Counted from the stretch's first letter, positions 1 through 8,959 are shown. The stretch: 49,378 nt of DNA from Candidatus Villigracilis proximus (GCA_016715195.1 JADKBB010000027.1:1-49378), one strand, 5' to 3'. Notes: a model not told the origin generated them from the sequence alone. A program made the numbers and translations.

Positions 1-1283
1 CGCGGATAATCTTTCAGGTCAGTGCCGTCAAGCAGGATCTCTCCGCCGGTGTAATCGTGAAAGCGCGGCAACAGATTGACCATGGTCGTTTTGCCCGACC
101 CAGTGGAGCCGAGCAGCGCGATGGATTGTCCCGGCTTGATGTGGAAGGAAATATCCTTGATGACATCATGCTTACCGTCTGAATACATGAACGAGACGTT
201 TCTGAATTCGATCTCGCCTCTTGCTGGCATATTCGGCTGCACAAGTCCGCTTTCGAGGTCTTCGCGAGCCTGTTTGGTGATTTCCATCAAGCGTTGATAG
301 GAGACCATGCCGGTCGAAGTCTGCACGATCGTGCGCCCCAGATTGCGGATGGGGAAGATCAACCAGACCAGCAGACCCACATAGGCCACATAGTCACCAA
401 CGGTAATTTCTCCGTTGATCGCCATGAACGCGGCGTAGATAAATCCAAACAGCATCTGCGCGCCCAGCACAATATCAGAAAGCGGCCAGAAGAGGGAATG
501 CATCAGCAATAACAGCTTGCCTTTTACATACTTCATCCAGTTATCTTTTTCGAATTTCTTCTTTTCGTAATCCTGCCGCGCAAAGGCTTTCACCACGCGT
601 ACACCGGTTAAGTTCTCTTGCAGGGTGGTCGAAAGGATCGCTTCCTGAGCCTGATAGTCTTCATAGGCTTTGGTCACTTTTTTGAAGAACCAGAGCGAGA
701 CCCACAAGATGAGCGGGATCGTGATGACAGAAAGCAGACCGAGTCGCACATTGATATACAGGATCGCAGCCCAGTTGATAAAGAATAACAAGATGATTCT
801 GCCGACGCCAATTGCCTGCTCTGAAAAGAAGCGGCGCAGGGCATCCACATCGGAGGTGACGCGTTCGATCAGATCGCCGGTGGGCGTTGCGCTGTGATAC
901 GCAAAGCTAAGCCGTTGAATATGGTCAAAGAGGAAATCTCTCAAACGGCGGGTAATGCCCTCGGCGGTGTAGGCAGCTAAACGTCCCGAAAGAAACGCGC
1001 CGCCGCCTTCGATAAAGGCCAGGAGGATGAATCCGACTCCGATCCAGAGAAAGGTCTGGGTCATGGTCGATCCGATCATGCGGCCTTTTCCGAGCACATC
1101 GTCTGCAAAAAAGCGCAGCAAGATGTAAACAGAGGTTTTTGCCAGCGCCGAAATGGCGAGTGCAATCGTTGCTCCGAGGTATGAAACCCGGAAGTCCGTC
1201 ATCATGCGCCATAAACCGGTCAGACGGTTTTCATTCAGCGCATTGCGGAAGTCAAAATATGAGGAGGTGGTTGAGGTATTCAT
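1..1283 (-). CDS. ABC exporter, fused permease-ATPase (partial, C-terminus beyond left edge)
   Basis: The reading frame is open from the ATG at 1283 to the window edge, about 427 codons. The first ~310 residues form the six-helix type I exporter membrane domain (MsbA/MdlB-like), including the typical segment ending TPTGDLIERVTSDVD. The nucleotide-binding domain follows and shows the Walker A motif GSTGSGKTT (about nt 85-110). The signature motif, Walker B and H-loop lie outside the window. GGAG sits about 8 nt before the start. Such half-transporters work as homo- or heterodimers that export lipids, drugs or peptides using ATP; the substrate cannot be told from the sequence. A palindrome and a hairpin terminator lie upstream, so expression may be controlled there. 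The partner gene, if any, would be further left. Confidence 0.9.
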   Translation of the reverse strand, partial: MNTSTTSSYFDFRNALNENRLTGLWRMMTDFRVSYLGATIALAISALAKTSVYILLRFFADDVLGKGRMIGSTMTQTFLWIGVGFILLAFIEGGGAFLSGRLAAYTAEGITRRLRDFLFDHIQRLSFAYHSATPTGDLIERVTSDVDALRRFFSEQAIGVGRIILLFFINWAAILYINVRLGLLSVITIPLILWVSLWFFKKVTKAYEDYQAQEAILSTTLQENLTGVRVVKAFARQDYEKKKFEKDNWMKYVKGKLLLLMHSLFWPLSDIVLGAQMLFGFIYAAFMAINGEITVGDYVAYVGLLVWLIFPIRNLGRTIVQTSTGMVSYQRLMEITKQAREDLESGLVQPNMPARGEIEFRNVSFMYSDGKHDVIKDISFHIKPGQSIALLGSTGSGKTTMVNLLPRFHDYTGGEILLDGTDLKDYP

Positions 1284-1320
1284 TGTGGATCTCCAAAAGC
1301 AAATCACGTGGGAACAAAAC

Positions 1321-1349
1321 GTTTAAGTTTTACCGGTAAAAACTTAAAC
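1321..1349. promoter_or_regulatory. Inverted repeat, candidate operator upstream of the ABC exporter
   Basis: Arms GTTTAAGTTTT and AAAACTTAAAC are perfect 11-bp complements around a short centre that contains the palindrome TACCGGTA. It lies 38 bp before the exporter start, between the gene and an upstream terminator, which is where a repressor of a transporter gene would bind. No matching regulator gene is visible nearby, so the regulator family is unknown. Confidence 0.45.
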
Positions 1350-1378
1350 AAAAAGGCTGCGGCAAGTACGCCGCAGCC
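1350..1378 (-). terminator. Rho-independent terminator (minus strand)
   Basis: A perfect 9-bp GC-rich stem GGCTGCGGC/GCCGCAGCC with a 6-nt loop is followed, on the minus strand, by TTTTTG. It would end minus-strand transcripts coming from the TIR gene or from a short leader starting near 1420, just before the exporter operator region. Confidence 0.7.
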
Positions 1379-1426
1379 CAAAACAAACAGGGGACAGAAA
1401 GAAGACCTAGTGTCGGTCTACTATAG

Positions 1427-1506
1427 GCGCACTCCGAGAAGGCAAATTGCCAACTGCATCTGGGGTTGTGTAGATTGTGTTCAACATCAAGAGTGCGCTC
1501 CTTTTT
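1427..1506 (+). other. Structured intergenic region, possible small RNA or long-loop terminator
   Basis: GCGCACTC (1427-1434) pairs perfectly with GAGTGCGC (1491-1498). The 56-nt loop contains a small hairpin GGCAAATTGCC (1441-1451). On the plus strand the closing stem is followed by TCCTTTTTG and a second T-run. A further small hairpin, GACC..GGTC, lies near 1403-1417. I did not recognise 6S, SRP, tmRNA or RNase P RNA here. It could be an RNA or an unusual terminator. No convincing coding sequence is seen in 1284-1568. Confidence 0.3.
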
Positions 1507-1568
1507 GTGGATTTTTATTGCTATGTTCCGAGTTTACACCAACAAAACGGGATGTGTCAAGGATTTTT

Positions 1569-2907
1569 TTATTTAACAGCAATATTACGTTTACTTTGGA
1601 AAGAGCGAGTTGTAAATACCACCAGTGCGATCATGGCCGGATAGATCACAAGGAAAGCGATCCCCAGGGTCATGGTTACGTTTCGGCGTGTGTCTTCCAA
1701 AAGCTGGGCATTGAAGTCTGCGCACAACGCACCGACAGAATCCTGAGTGGGGCTGTGAATGGGGGAGCAGGCGGAGATCCAGGTGCCCCATTCATCTTCT
1801 GTGATCGTTATATCGGCTACAGTTGCTTCAAGGCCCGCAATCTGCGGGGAGTTTTGCCTTACGGGCATGGCCGTTCGATACGGGACATCTTCCGCCTTGT
1901 CTGTGGAGGCGATGATCAGGTACTCATCTGGTGTGTCTCCGCGGATGATCGTGTACAGCACAACTTCAGTGTCGATGTTTTTATTGGTTTCAATCACGTC
2001 GTTCATGAAAAAATCAAGATCTGAATAATAATAATCATCATATACGTCACTGTTTGCTGAGGGAAAAGCTGTGACAAAGCTGCTGTATTCATCACCATTG
2101 ATAAAACAAACACTTGTCTCAACCAGCGCGAGCATTTGATCCTTAAAGTTGAGTTGACAGCCAGTGTACTGGTGACTGAGTTTAGCCAGGCAATAAGATC
2201 AGATAAGCGACGGAAAACACGCAACAACAAAAATAAGTCAACCGGCGCAGGCGGCTCCCCAGTTTCTTTTCGAGTTCCAGTTGCTGCTCTTTTGCCCGTT
2301 CTCTTTCAATCCGGGCGTCTTCATCGGTACGGCTCGCCAAAATGTATTCACGCTGCAAACCAGTGGACGTGGGAGTCTTTTCGGTGTTGACCAGAATTTG
2401 CGCCTCTGCATCCTTAAGATCACTTCCGCGCAAAAGGAAACTAACTTCCTTTTTGTTTCTTTCCCATTCGAGTGCCTTTACCTGTAATCGCGCATGCGTT
2501 TGCACCCAGTCAAAATCTGTTTGAATGGCGGTCATCACTTTTTCAAAGGCTTCTTCAAATTTATCCTGCGGACGTGAAAAGAAGATCCAATTTAAATGCG
2601 AGAGGGTCGGCGGCGCCTGATTAAAATCCACATCGCGTGCAACGATGGGCGCGATGCGCTTACCGTTCTTGATGGCGTGCGCTACTTCTTCGGCGCAAAC
2701 TTTTGAGTTAATGGAATCAGGACTGACAATGAACACAAAAACATTTGCTTCTTCGATGCCCTTCTCTATCTCGCGCATCCAATCCACACTGGGCGGAATA
2801 TCCTCCCAATCCACCCAAACTTCCATTTTCTGTGCGACGAAACTATCAGCGAGGCGCCTGGCAAATTCAGTATCTTTTCGCGAGTAGGAGATAAAGAGTT
2901 GATTCAT
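1569..2907 (-). CDS. TIR-domain membrane receptor, interrupted by a +1 frameshift near 2180
   Basis: Residues 1-~130 form a TIR domain (start MNQLFISYSRKD, motif NSKVC-AEE around Cys71/Glu73-74, where TIR NADases carry their catalytic Glu). A linker (VKALEWERN, FLLRGSDL, LQREYIL), a charged helix and a membrane helix (~RLTYFCCCVFSVAYLI) follow. That frame stops at 2182-2184. An overlapping frame continues without a start of its own, through AKLSHQYTG, into an extracytoplasmic sensor-like region (YSSFVTAFPS to CADFNAQLL) and a second membrane helix ending at 1569. Skipping one base at CCT-G-GCT-AAA joins them into 445 residues. I chose the start at 2907 because AAAGGA lies ~10 nt upstream and earlier ATGs overlap it. 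A TIR enzyme coupled to an outside sensor is inferred; the indel may be a sequence error. Confidence 0.65.
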
Positions 2908-3042
2908 GTTTTCAGGCATCCTTTTATTTGCTTGGTTTTTGTTAATAGCCAACATGGTATCACAATTGTCGCACATAATTTCTTCACAATATCAAGGTAA
3001 GAGTGCTTTTTATATTCCCGTCAATGTTCAAAGGAAAACAAC

Positions 3043-3705
3043 ATGCCAAAAAAACTGCTTATCTTAATTGTATTGACGTTGACCGCCTGCGGTCCAATTG
3101 TGCGGCCGAATGGACCTGCCATCAGAGGCACTCTCGGTCCTTTGCCGACCCAAATGGATGCATCCCCCAATAATATTCCCGCCGCTCAAACAGAAACTGC
3201 CACACCTGTCCCTGCTACAGAACCCACAGCGGATATTTTCTCTGCGCTTGAAATGCCCGTCTGTTCAGGAGTAACACCGCAAGATCAAGAAGGCCCATAC
3301 TATACGCCCAACACTCCCGAAAAAAATTCATTGCTCGAAGAAAGTATGCAGGGCGATAAACTTATTCTCATCGGCTATGTTCTAAATGCAGAATGCCAGC
3401 CGATTGCCAATGCATGGCTTGATTTTTGGCAGGCAGACGCGAACGGCGAATACGACAACACAGGCTACACCCTGCGCGGACATCAATTTACCGATGAGCA
3501 GGGACGTTATTATCTTGAGACGATCATCCCCGGCTTATATTCATCCCGCCCGATCAGACATATCCACGTTAAAGTGCAGGCCCCAAATGCAGAAATACTG
3601 ACCACTCAATTATATTTCCCCGAACAGCCGATCGAAGGATTGACCGTTCAATTGACTGAGACAGAAGGTCAATATCAGGCAATATATAATTTCATACTGC
3701 CATAA
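3043..3705 (+). CDS. Lipoprotein intradiol ring-cleavage dioxygenase family protein
   Basis: The 220-residue product begins with a lipoprotein signal peptide (MPKKLLILIVLTLTAC, acylated Cys16) and a Ser/Thr/Pro-rich spacer. Residues ~72-220 match the intradiol dioxygenase fold (protocatechuate 3,4-dioxygenase beta-like): EGPYYTP near residue 84, and the likely non-haem Fe(III) ligands Tyr137, Tyr166 (IIPGLY), His173 and His175 (RHIHV). Known members open catechol rings between the two hydroxyls, normally in the cytoplasm. The lipid anchor places this one outside the cell, so the aromatic substrate and the role are open. AAAGGA precedes the ATG. It stands alone between a minus-strand TIR gene and a converging kinase operon, with a bidirectional terminator after it. 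Confidence 0.85.
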   Translation: MPKKLLILIVLTLTACGPIVRPNGPAIRGTLGPLPTQMDASPNNIPAAQTETATPVPATEPTADIFSALEMPVCSGVTPQDQEGPYYTPNTPEKNSLLEESMQGDKLILIGYVLNAECQPIANAWLDFWQADANGEYDNTGYTLRGHQFTDEQGRYYLETIIPGLYSSRPIRHIHVKVQAPNAEILTTQLYFPEQPIEGLTVQLTETEGQYQAIYNFILP

Positions 3706-3739
3706 TTGGTTTCACTGAATAAAGTGACTTGTTAAATAC

Positions 3740-3771
3740 AAAAAGTGGATGATGTGCATCATCCACTTTTT
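3740..3771. terminator. Bidirectional terminator between converging genes
   Basis: Fifteen-bp perfect arms (AAAAAGTGGATGATG and its complement) surround a 2-nt centre, with an A-run on one side and a T-run on the other. It serves both the plus-strand dioxygenase and the minus-strand kinase operon. Confidence 0.85.
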
Positions 3772-3786
3772 GTTTTGATAATTTAT

Positions 3787-5529
3787 CTATGGAATATATA
3801 CTTCACACGTGCCTGCATCAATTTGACAGCGGGCGACTTCCTCACCGACCCATAACACACGGAACTCAGTGGAGCCTTCTTTTGGATACCAGAAGAATAG
3901 TCCGCGGTGTTCATCGGGGCGTAGTTGGATGATGCTGGCGTACGCGCCGCTGCAATCGAGCGGGTCGATATAAGGCGGAACTTCGTCGCCGTAAATTTTG
4001 ATGCTGACACAATATTTTGACGGGAAGTTGGTGTAGTTTCCATTTTCCCAACGATGGCCGGTGAAGCGGTCTGTGGGCTGTCCGCTTTCATCGAGACGTT
4101 CAAAAGCAAAGCCTGAGAAACTACGGGCGACCCGTCCGCGGTAAAGCATATGAAAACTTGTCTCGTTCCAGAATAATGTGAAATTATTTCCGTCGGGATA
4201 TTTGATCGTAGGAACAACAATCAAGGCGGTGGGGGAGGGCGCAGGTGTTTCTGTGTTTGATACTTCGGATGCAGTGGGAAGCGCTGTGGAAGATGCAATC
4301 GAGGATGCTGTAGGCAGTGGCTCCGTTGAAGTGGCCGAGGGCGGAGCGAATGTTTGGGTCGGCTGAACAGGCGTAACGGTTAAGGCAGGAGGCGGGGAGG
4401 TAAATGTTGCAGTGACTGATTCTTTCAGAAAGGGCAATCCGCCCTGCATAAAGTACCAGCCGCCGATCCCCAGTAAAACGAGCAGCAAAATGATGAAATA
4501 GATCCAGCCATATCTTTTTTGTGGACGATCCTTTGTGCTTGTCACGACGGGCAATTCCGGCGCTGGTCTTTGAAATGTGCGTTCTTTTGCTTTTGGCACA
4601 TCGCGTTTTGCGATCTGCGCGATGGAAGTTTCACTGCGCCTGATGGTGGGTACGCCGGCCGGCAAAGGAGGAAGACTCATTTTGGGCGCCGAGCCTGTGG
4701 TTTTAAATGCGATGTCTAACGCAGACATTAATTTTGCGCCGGTTTGATAACGGTTTTGTGGATTTTTTTCCAGCGCCTTTAGAAGGACTGCTTCAACGGC
4801 GGGGCTGATCTCAGGGTTGATACTGCGGGGCAGCGGGGGAGGCTGCGTGATGTGCAAAAGGGCAACACTGGCAGGCGATGGGTCGTTGAAGGGGACTGCG
4901 CCAGTGAGGATTTCATAGAGGACGACACCCAATGAATAAAGGTCGGATTGTGGAACCGCATCTGCCGACCTTTTGGCCTGTTCGGGCGATATGTAATGAG
5001 GCGTCCCGAAGATGCTTCCCATGGAGCCATCGCGCACTTCGAGTGCCATGCCAAAATCACCAAGCAGGACGCGTCCGTCTTTTGAGATCAGAACATTTGA
5101 TGGTTTGATATCGCGATGCACCACGCCCTGACTGTGCGCGTAATCCAATCCGCTGGCGATGGCGTTACCGATCCGCAGGACATCTTTGATGGGCATCAAC
5201 TCATCTTCGTCTGTATACACAGACATGACCGTTGAAAGGTCCTGACCATCCACATATTCCATTACATAATAGGAGTATCCCTGAATATCGTCGGCATAAT
5301 AGATCTGAACGATATTTTCATGACGCCACTTTGCCATCATGCGCGCTTCATTGACGAAACGGCTGGCGTAGGCGGGTTCGTTCTTATAACGCTTGTCAAT
5401 TACTTTTATGGCAACCGGGCGCTCGAGTTTAACATCCAGTCCATAATAAACAGTAGCCATACCGCCCTGGCCGAGCAGCCGTTCCACACGAAAATTTGCA
5501 AGCTGTTGTCCGATCAATGGATCTTTCAT
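3787..5529 (-). CDS. PknB-type transmembrane Ser/Thr protein kinase
   Basis: This is a 580-residue Hanks-type kinase. The kinase domain spans about 13-275: glycine loop GQGGMATVY (20-28), catalytic Lys42 (VAIK), HRDIKPSN with Asp140, DFG with Asp158, and GTPHYISPEQ. A linker leads to one membrane helix (~341-361), then a Ser/Thr/Pro-rich stalk and a C-terminal extracytoplasmic domain of ~140 residues with several Cys (KYCVS, PLDCSG, RCQID, GTCEV), probably disulphide-bonded. No PASTA repeats are seen, so the outside domain is of another kind and its ligand is unknown. The start ATG overlaps the stop of the upstream acyltransferase-like gene (ATGA), indicating co-translation. Confidence 0.9.
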   Translation of the reverse strand: MKDPLIGQQLANFRVERLLGQGGMATVYYGLDVKLERPVAIKVIDKRYKNEPAYASRFVNEARMMAKWRHENIVQIYYADDIQGYSYYVMEYVDGQDLSTVMSVYTDEDELMPIKDVLRIGNAIASGLDYAHSQGVVHRDIKPSNVLISKDGRVLLGDFGMALEVRDGSMGSIFGTPHYISPEQAKRSADAVPQSDLYSLGVVLYEILTGAVPFNDPSPASVALLHITQPPPLPRSINPEISPAVEAVLLKALEKNPQNRYQTGAKLMSALDIAFKTTGSAPKMSLPPLPAGVPTIRRSETSIAQIAKRDVPKAKERTFQRPAPELPVVTSTKDRPQKRYGWIYFIILLLVLLGIGGWYFMQGGLPFLKESVTATFTSPPPALTVTPVQPTQTFAPPSATSTEPLPTASSIASSTALPTASEVSNTETPAPSPTALIVVPTIKYPDGNNFTLFWNETSFHMLYRGRVARSFSGFAFERLDESGQPTDRFTGHRWENGNYTNFPSKYCVSIKIYGDEVPPYIDPLDCSGAYASIIQLRPDEHRGLFFWYPKEGSTEFRVLWVGEEVARCQIDAGTCEVYIP

Positions 5530-7952
5530 ATTTTGTTTTGGTTCTGCTTTCTGGTTCTGGATAAGGGTGTGGTTTCACGGCTTGCAAGAGTGATGCGAGA
5601 CAGGTCGTGGATATAGACATTCAGCCCATCGGCATAGGCATCCAGATAATCCTGGGTGACCATATTTGCAAGGTCTTTGCGGCCAATGGACAGCAGTGTT
5701 GCCACTTGCGGACGGAAATCGCGCAGATGAATTCGCATGACCGATCTGGAGTCTGTCATTACGCCCCAGGCAAGTTGCTTTTGCGTATTATCATCTTTGG
5801 CTGTCATGAAGCGGGTTAACGTACTGGTTGAGACCACCGCGCCGACATTTGAAAATACTTCGCGTCCCTTTAAGATGTTGTTCAGCACTTCAAATTGTTC
5901 GGGAATCTTATCCAAAAGACGCTGAAGCGGCAGGGGTAAGTGAGCGAGCAATTTTATCGCACCTGTGCTGGCACTTTGCCCCTGTGTGGCGATCTCTTTG
6001 GCGCGAGTTAAAAATGCGCCAAAGCCAGCCAGCGATGCAAGATACAATTTTTGCAGATGATCGAATCCAGAATACATGGCAGGACGATCTTCTGTAGAGG
6101 CTTCGTAGGCATCCAGCATTTTCATGGTCTGCCCGTGCAAGCCAAGCAGATTAAGCTCCATGAGCGGCACTTCCATATTAAGTGGATAGATCCGTTCACG
6201 CGGGACTTTGAGACTGGCATCCATTGGAATCAAAATGGCCGGATTGGTGCGGCTCGCTTCTTCCACAAGCTGACGCAGGGATAATGCAATTTCAGGCTGA
6301 GTGGCGGCGAGAATATCAATTTCAGCCAGTAATTTTCTGGAGGGTTTATAAGTCGCGGCATGAATGGCGCGGTAGAGTACCAGCAGATCGTTGATCGTTA
6401 ATTGGATCAGGTCATTCCTTTGCTTGAACTGTTTGCGCAAAGCGAGACAAGCCTTGAGATTTACCTTATCGGTTTCTGCGCCTGCTTCAGGTGAAATACG
6501 CGGTGCCTGCTGTACGAGGTTAATATCCGCTGGTTGTAGTTGAAGTGTGAGTGATGTATAAATGCGGGTTTGTGCCGGGGCAGGGGAGGGCAGCATATTT
6601 AAATAACGCGCCCACGATAAAGCCTCATTGGTCATGATCTCAGACAGGGCAATGCCCCAGGCTCCATCAAAAAAGATATGCGATTGATCGAAGACAAAGG
6701 TTTCGCCTGTGTCAAAGATGGTCAAGGCGTGCGAACCAATTCCACGCTCCGCCTGACGCAGCTCTGAAAGCGGAAGGGAACGCGTACGAACATCCGCTGA
6801 AATGATGATCGGCGCAAAGCGCAGATTATCCATATCGTTAACCAGCATTGGATTTAGTTTATTCCGCAATCCCGGCAGTGCTGAACGTTTTACCCGTGTA
6901 AGCGAAGCAATTTGTGAAGGTGACGAAAACGGCGAGCCCAGCATGGCTGAAATTTGAGCGCGGGCATTCATGATGTCGATCGGTTTATTGGAACCCTGCT
7001 CGCAGATCGGCAGTAAATAATAACTATCGCGATAGATAATTCCAATTTGTGCATCTTGCAATCTAAAGGGTACACGGGTCTCGCCGTATTGTCCCGGGTC
7101 AAGGTAGGCCAAAATGGACATTTGCTGTTGATAGGCGCCCAGATCCTGCTGTTTGGCGGATCTTAACTTTGAAGTCCATGCTTCATGGGTGGAAGCCGGC
7201 ATGGATTTTAAACTATCGAGTAGAAATTGCTCGAATTTAAATTGACGATACGCGGGGTAGTCTTTATCTCCGGCATCTTCTTCACGGCGAAAAGGACGTT
7301 TTGTTTCCCATTCACGGAATAGCTTCTTGGCTCGTTTGATATCCGCTTCTTCAAGGGTTGATATCGAAACACGTTCGGTCCACTCATTTCTTAATAGGTC
7401 ATTGTATTGATGCAGACACATGACAGAAGCCATAAACCATGCAGTCAGGCGGTCTACTGCACTTAAGTGGATATTGTGCTCATTAAGCAGGGTATCAAAT
7501 CCGTGTGTCTCGTTGGTATGGCGGGCTGTGTCTTCGCGCAGGGCGTACCCCGCGTAGAATTGCCAGGCCCCTTCGGGGAAAGCAGCATCGGGGTCTTTTC
7601 CAGCAAGTTTAAGTAGATTTTGATATCCCCAAATAATAGCGGCTGGCCCGGCAAAGATGGCGCCATACATGGCCTGGTCTAGAATTTGTTCCACGCCGCT
7701 AAAGAGTGCGTTGACATCCTGCTGCATTTTTTGAACAGGAATACGTCGTCCGGGCAGGCGGGCCAGTCCGCTGAGGATCATACCGGGCACGTTGCCTGCC
7801 GGAACAACTTTTGAGATCAATTCCACCACTGCATCCACTTCGGGCAGGGATAGGCGCGACAATTGCTGAACAGAGATTGTCCGGGCAACTGTCCGCAAGT
7901 CTTTTGCGGTGTATTGAGTGGCTTGCTGATAGCTTGGTTTTTTATCGGTCAT
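5526..7952 (-). CDS. Divergent choline/carnitine O-acyltransferase-like protein
   Basis: The product has 808 residues. I do not recognise it with certainty. The middle resembles carnitine acyltransferases in order: IGIIYRDSYYLLPI (303-316) followed by NARAQISAML, then IISADVRTRSLPLSEL, then ALTIFDTGETFVFD (409-422) leading to SHIFFDGAWG with His425 as the possible catalytic base (HxxxDG). The N-terminal ~250 residues and the C-terminus match nothing I know, and the usual C-terminal carnitine-enzyme signature is not apparent. No signal peptide is seen. If the assignment is right, it moves acyl groups between CoA and a small alcohol. The next gene, a PknB-type kinase, overlaps by 4 bp. A TATAAT at 7984-7989 (minus-strand sense) lies upstream. 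Confidence 0.5.
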   Translation of the reverse strand: MTDKKPSYQQATQYTAKDLRTVARTISVQQLSRLSLPEVDAVVELISKVVPAGNVPGMILSGLARLPGRRIPVQKMQQDVNALFSGVEQILDQAMYGAIFAGPAAIIWGYQNLLKLAGKDPDAAFPEGAWQFYAGYALREDTARHTNETHGFDTLLNEHNIHLSAVDRLTAWFMASVMCLHQYNDLLRNEWTERVSISTLEEADIKRAKKLFREWETKRPFRREEDAGDKDYPAYRQFKFEQFLLDSLKSMPASTHEAWTSKLRSAKQQDLGAYQQQMSILAYLDPGQYGETRVPFRLQDAQIGIIYRDSYYLLPICEQGSNKPIDIMNARAQISAMLGSPFSSPSQIASLTRVKRSALPGLRNKLNPMLVNDMDNLRFAPIIISADVRTRSLPLSELRQAERGIGSHALTIFDTGETFVFDQSHIFFDGAWGIALSEIMTNEALSWARYLNMLPSPAPAQTRIYTSLTLQLQPADINLVQQAPRISPEAGAETDKVNLKACLALRKQFKQRNDLIQLTINDLLVLYRAIHAATYKPSRKLLAEIDILAATQPEIALSLRQLVEEASRTNPAILIPMDASLKVPRERIYPLNMEVPLMELNLLGLHGQTMKMLDAYEASTEDRPAMYSGFDHLQKLYLASLAGFGAFLTRAKEIATQGQSASTGAIKLLAHLPLPLQRLLDKIPEQFEVLNNILKGREVFSNVGAVVSTSTLTRFMTAKDDNTQKQLAWGVMTDSRSVMRIHLRDFRPQVATLLSIGRKDLANMVTQDYLDAYADGLNVYIHDLSRITLASRETTPLSRTRKQNQNKI

Positions 7953-8055
7953 CTTTGAACTGCCTGATCTTTACGAACTGGAGAATTATATAGTACTTCC
8001 ATCCATTCGTACTTGTAATTTTTCTATCAAAAATGTTATTTGCAGCATAAACGTG

Positions 8056-8061
8056 TAGAAT
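8056..8061 (+). promoter_or_regulatory. -10 box of a leaderless promoter (aminotransferase)
   Basis: TAGAAT ends 6 nt before the ATG at 8068, and no ribosome binding site lies between, so the transcript probably starts at or near the start codon. No clear -35 box is visible. Confidence 0.4.
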
Positions 8062-8067
8062 CAAACT

Positions 8068-8889
8068 ATGAACATACTTGAATTCAAGATTGACCCGGCA
8101 GGTAATCTGCCGATCCAAACACAAGTAAAGACCCTGGACGAAATGACGCAAAATCTGCCGCAGGGATTTTACACAACCTTTAGCACGCTATTAAATGGGA
8201 CAAAGGTTTTGGGTTTGCACACACATTTACAAAGATTATACGGTCCCGCACTGGAGCAGGGACTCTCTCCATCTGTGGATGAGCCGACTTTGCGTATCAG
8301 GATCGCAGACCTGGTCAAAATAAATCTCCCAAAAGAATCGCGTGTCCGCTTAATCTTGACAAAGAATGACGGCGCCATTCATCTTGGCCTTCAACCGTTT
8401 GTGCCGATCGCAAAGCAGGTATACGAAAACGGAGTTGCAGTCGTCACTACGGAATTGGCACGCGAGTCACCGCGTGTGAAAGATACGGGGTTTATTTCCT
8501 CAAGCGCCGACCAGCGCAGGCAAATGGGCAGAGATGTGTTTGAAATTCTGCTTACAAAACACGGCGAAATTCTGGAGGGTATGACTTCCAATTTTTATGC
8601 GGTACAGGGAAATACGCTGATCACAGCACAAAATGGAATTCTACTTGGTGTGACACGGCATGTGATCCTCAGGCTGGCGCGAGAGCAGGGGATGTCGATT
8701 GAATATCATGCGCCGAAGATGAACGAAAAATATGACGAGGCATTTCTTACGTCCAGTTCGCGGGGTGTGGTGCCGATCGTTCTCATTGATAACAAGCCAG
8801 TGGGGCAGGGGAGAGTCGGTCAATGGGCGAAAATGCTCTCGAAAGCGTATCAAGCTTACGTTTTAGAAAGAAGCGAGGAAATTAATTAA
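8068..8889 (+). CDS. PLP-dependent aminotransferase, class IV
   Basis: The 273-residue product has the class IV fold shared by branched-chain aminotransferase (IlvE), D-amino-acid aminotransferase and aminodeoxychorismate lyase. Visible marks are the early Arg-rich segment LHTHLQRLYG, the likely PLP Lys in SPRVKDTGF, the glutamate motif EILEGMTSNFYAV, GVTRHVILRLA, and the late SSSRGVVPIVLID. The substrate within the family cannot be assigned; it is shorter than IlvE (~300) and lacks a clear IlvE-specific signature. It stands alone, divergent from the acyltransferase-kinase operon. Its start has no Shine-Dalgarno and a -10 box 6 nt upstream. Confidence 0.85.
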   Translation: MNILEFKIDPAGNLPIQTQVKTLDEMTQNLPQGFYTTFSTLLNGTKVLGLHTHLQRLYGPALEQGLSPSVDEPTLRIRIADLVKINLPKESRVRLILTKNDGAIHLGLQPFVPIAKQVYENGVAVVTTELARESPRVKDTGFISSSADQRRQMGRDVFEILLTKHGEILEGMTSNFYAVQGNTLITAQNGILLGVTRHVILRLAREQGMSIEYHAPKMNEKYDEAFLTSSSRGVVPIVLIDNKPVGQGRVGQWAKMLSKAYQAYVLERSEEIN

Positions 8890-8959
8890 CCGTATCCCAT
8901 ACTAATATTGTGAGACTCGTCTTACTAAAGTCAGATGGTGAATTTCAGGAAAAAGATAG

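Noticed and set aside
1308..2024. Plus-strand open frame of 238 codons opposite the TIR sensor region
   Set aside because: It is antisense to a sensor-like protein whose frame gives membrane helices and a sensible composition; its own translation is Arg/Cys/His-rich without family likeness and has no good ribosome binding site.
2180..2200. Programmed +1 frameshift in the TIR gene
   Set aside because: There is no recognised slippery codon plus stop arrangement like that of prfB, and similar indels in unrelated genes make a sequence error more likely.
1569..2976. Thoeris or other TIR-based phage defence operon
   Set aside because: No ThsA-like SIR2 or SLOG partner or other defence gene is adjacent; the TIR protein appears to be a membrane receptor.
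6600..6720. HxxxDG motif (SHIFFDG) taken as a non-ribosomal peptide condensation domain
   Set aside because: The surrounding blocks fit the carnitine/choline acyltransferase order better, and there are no carrier or adenylation domains nearby.
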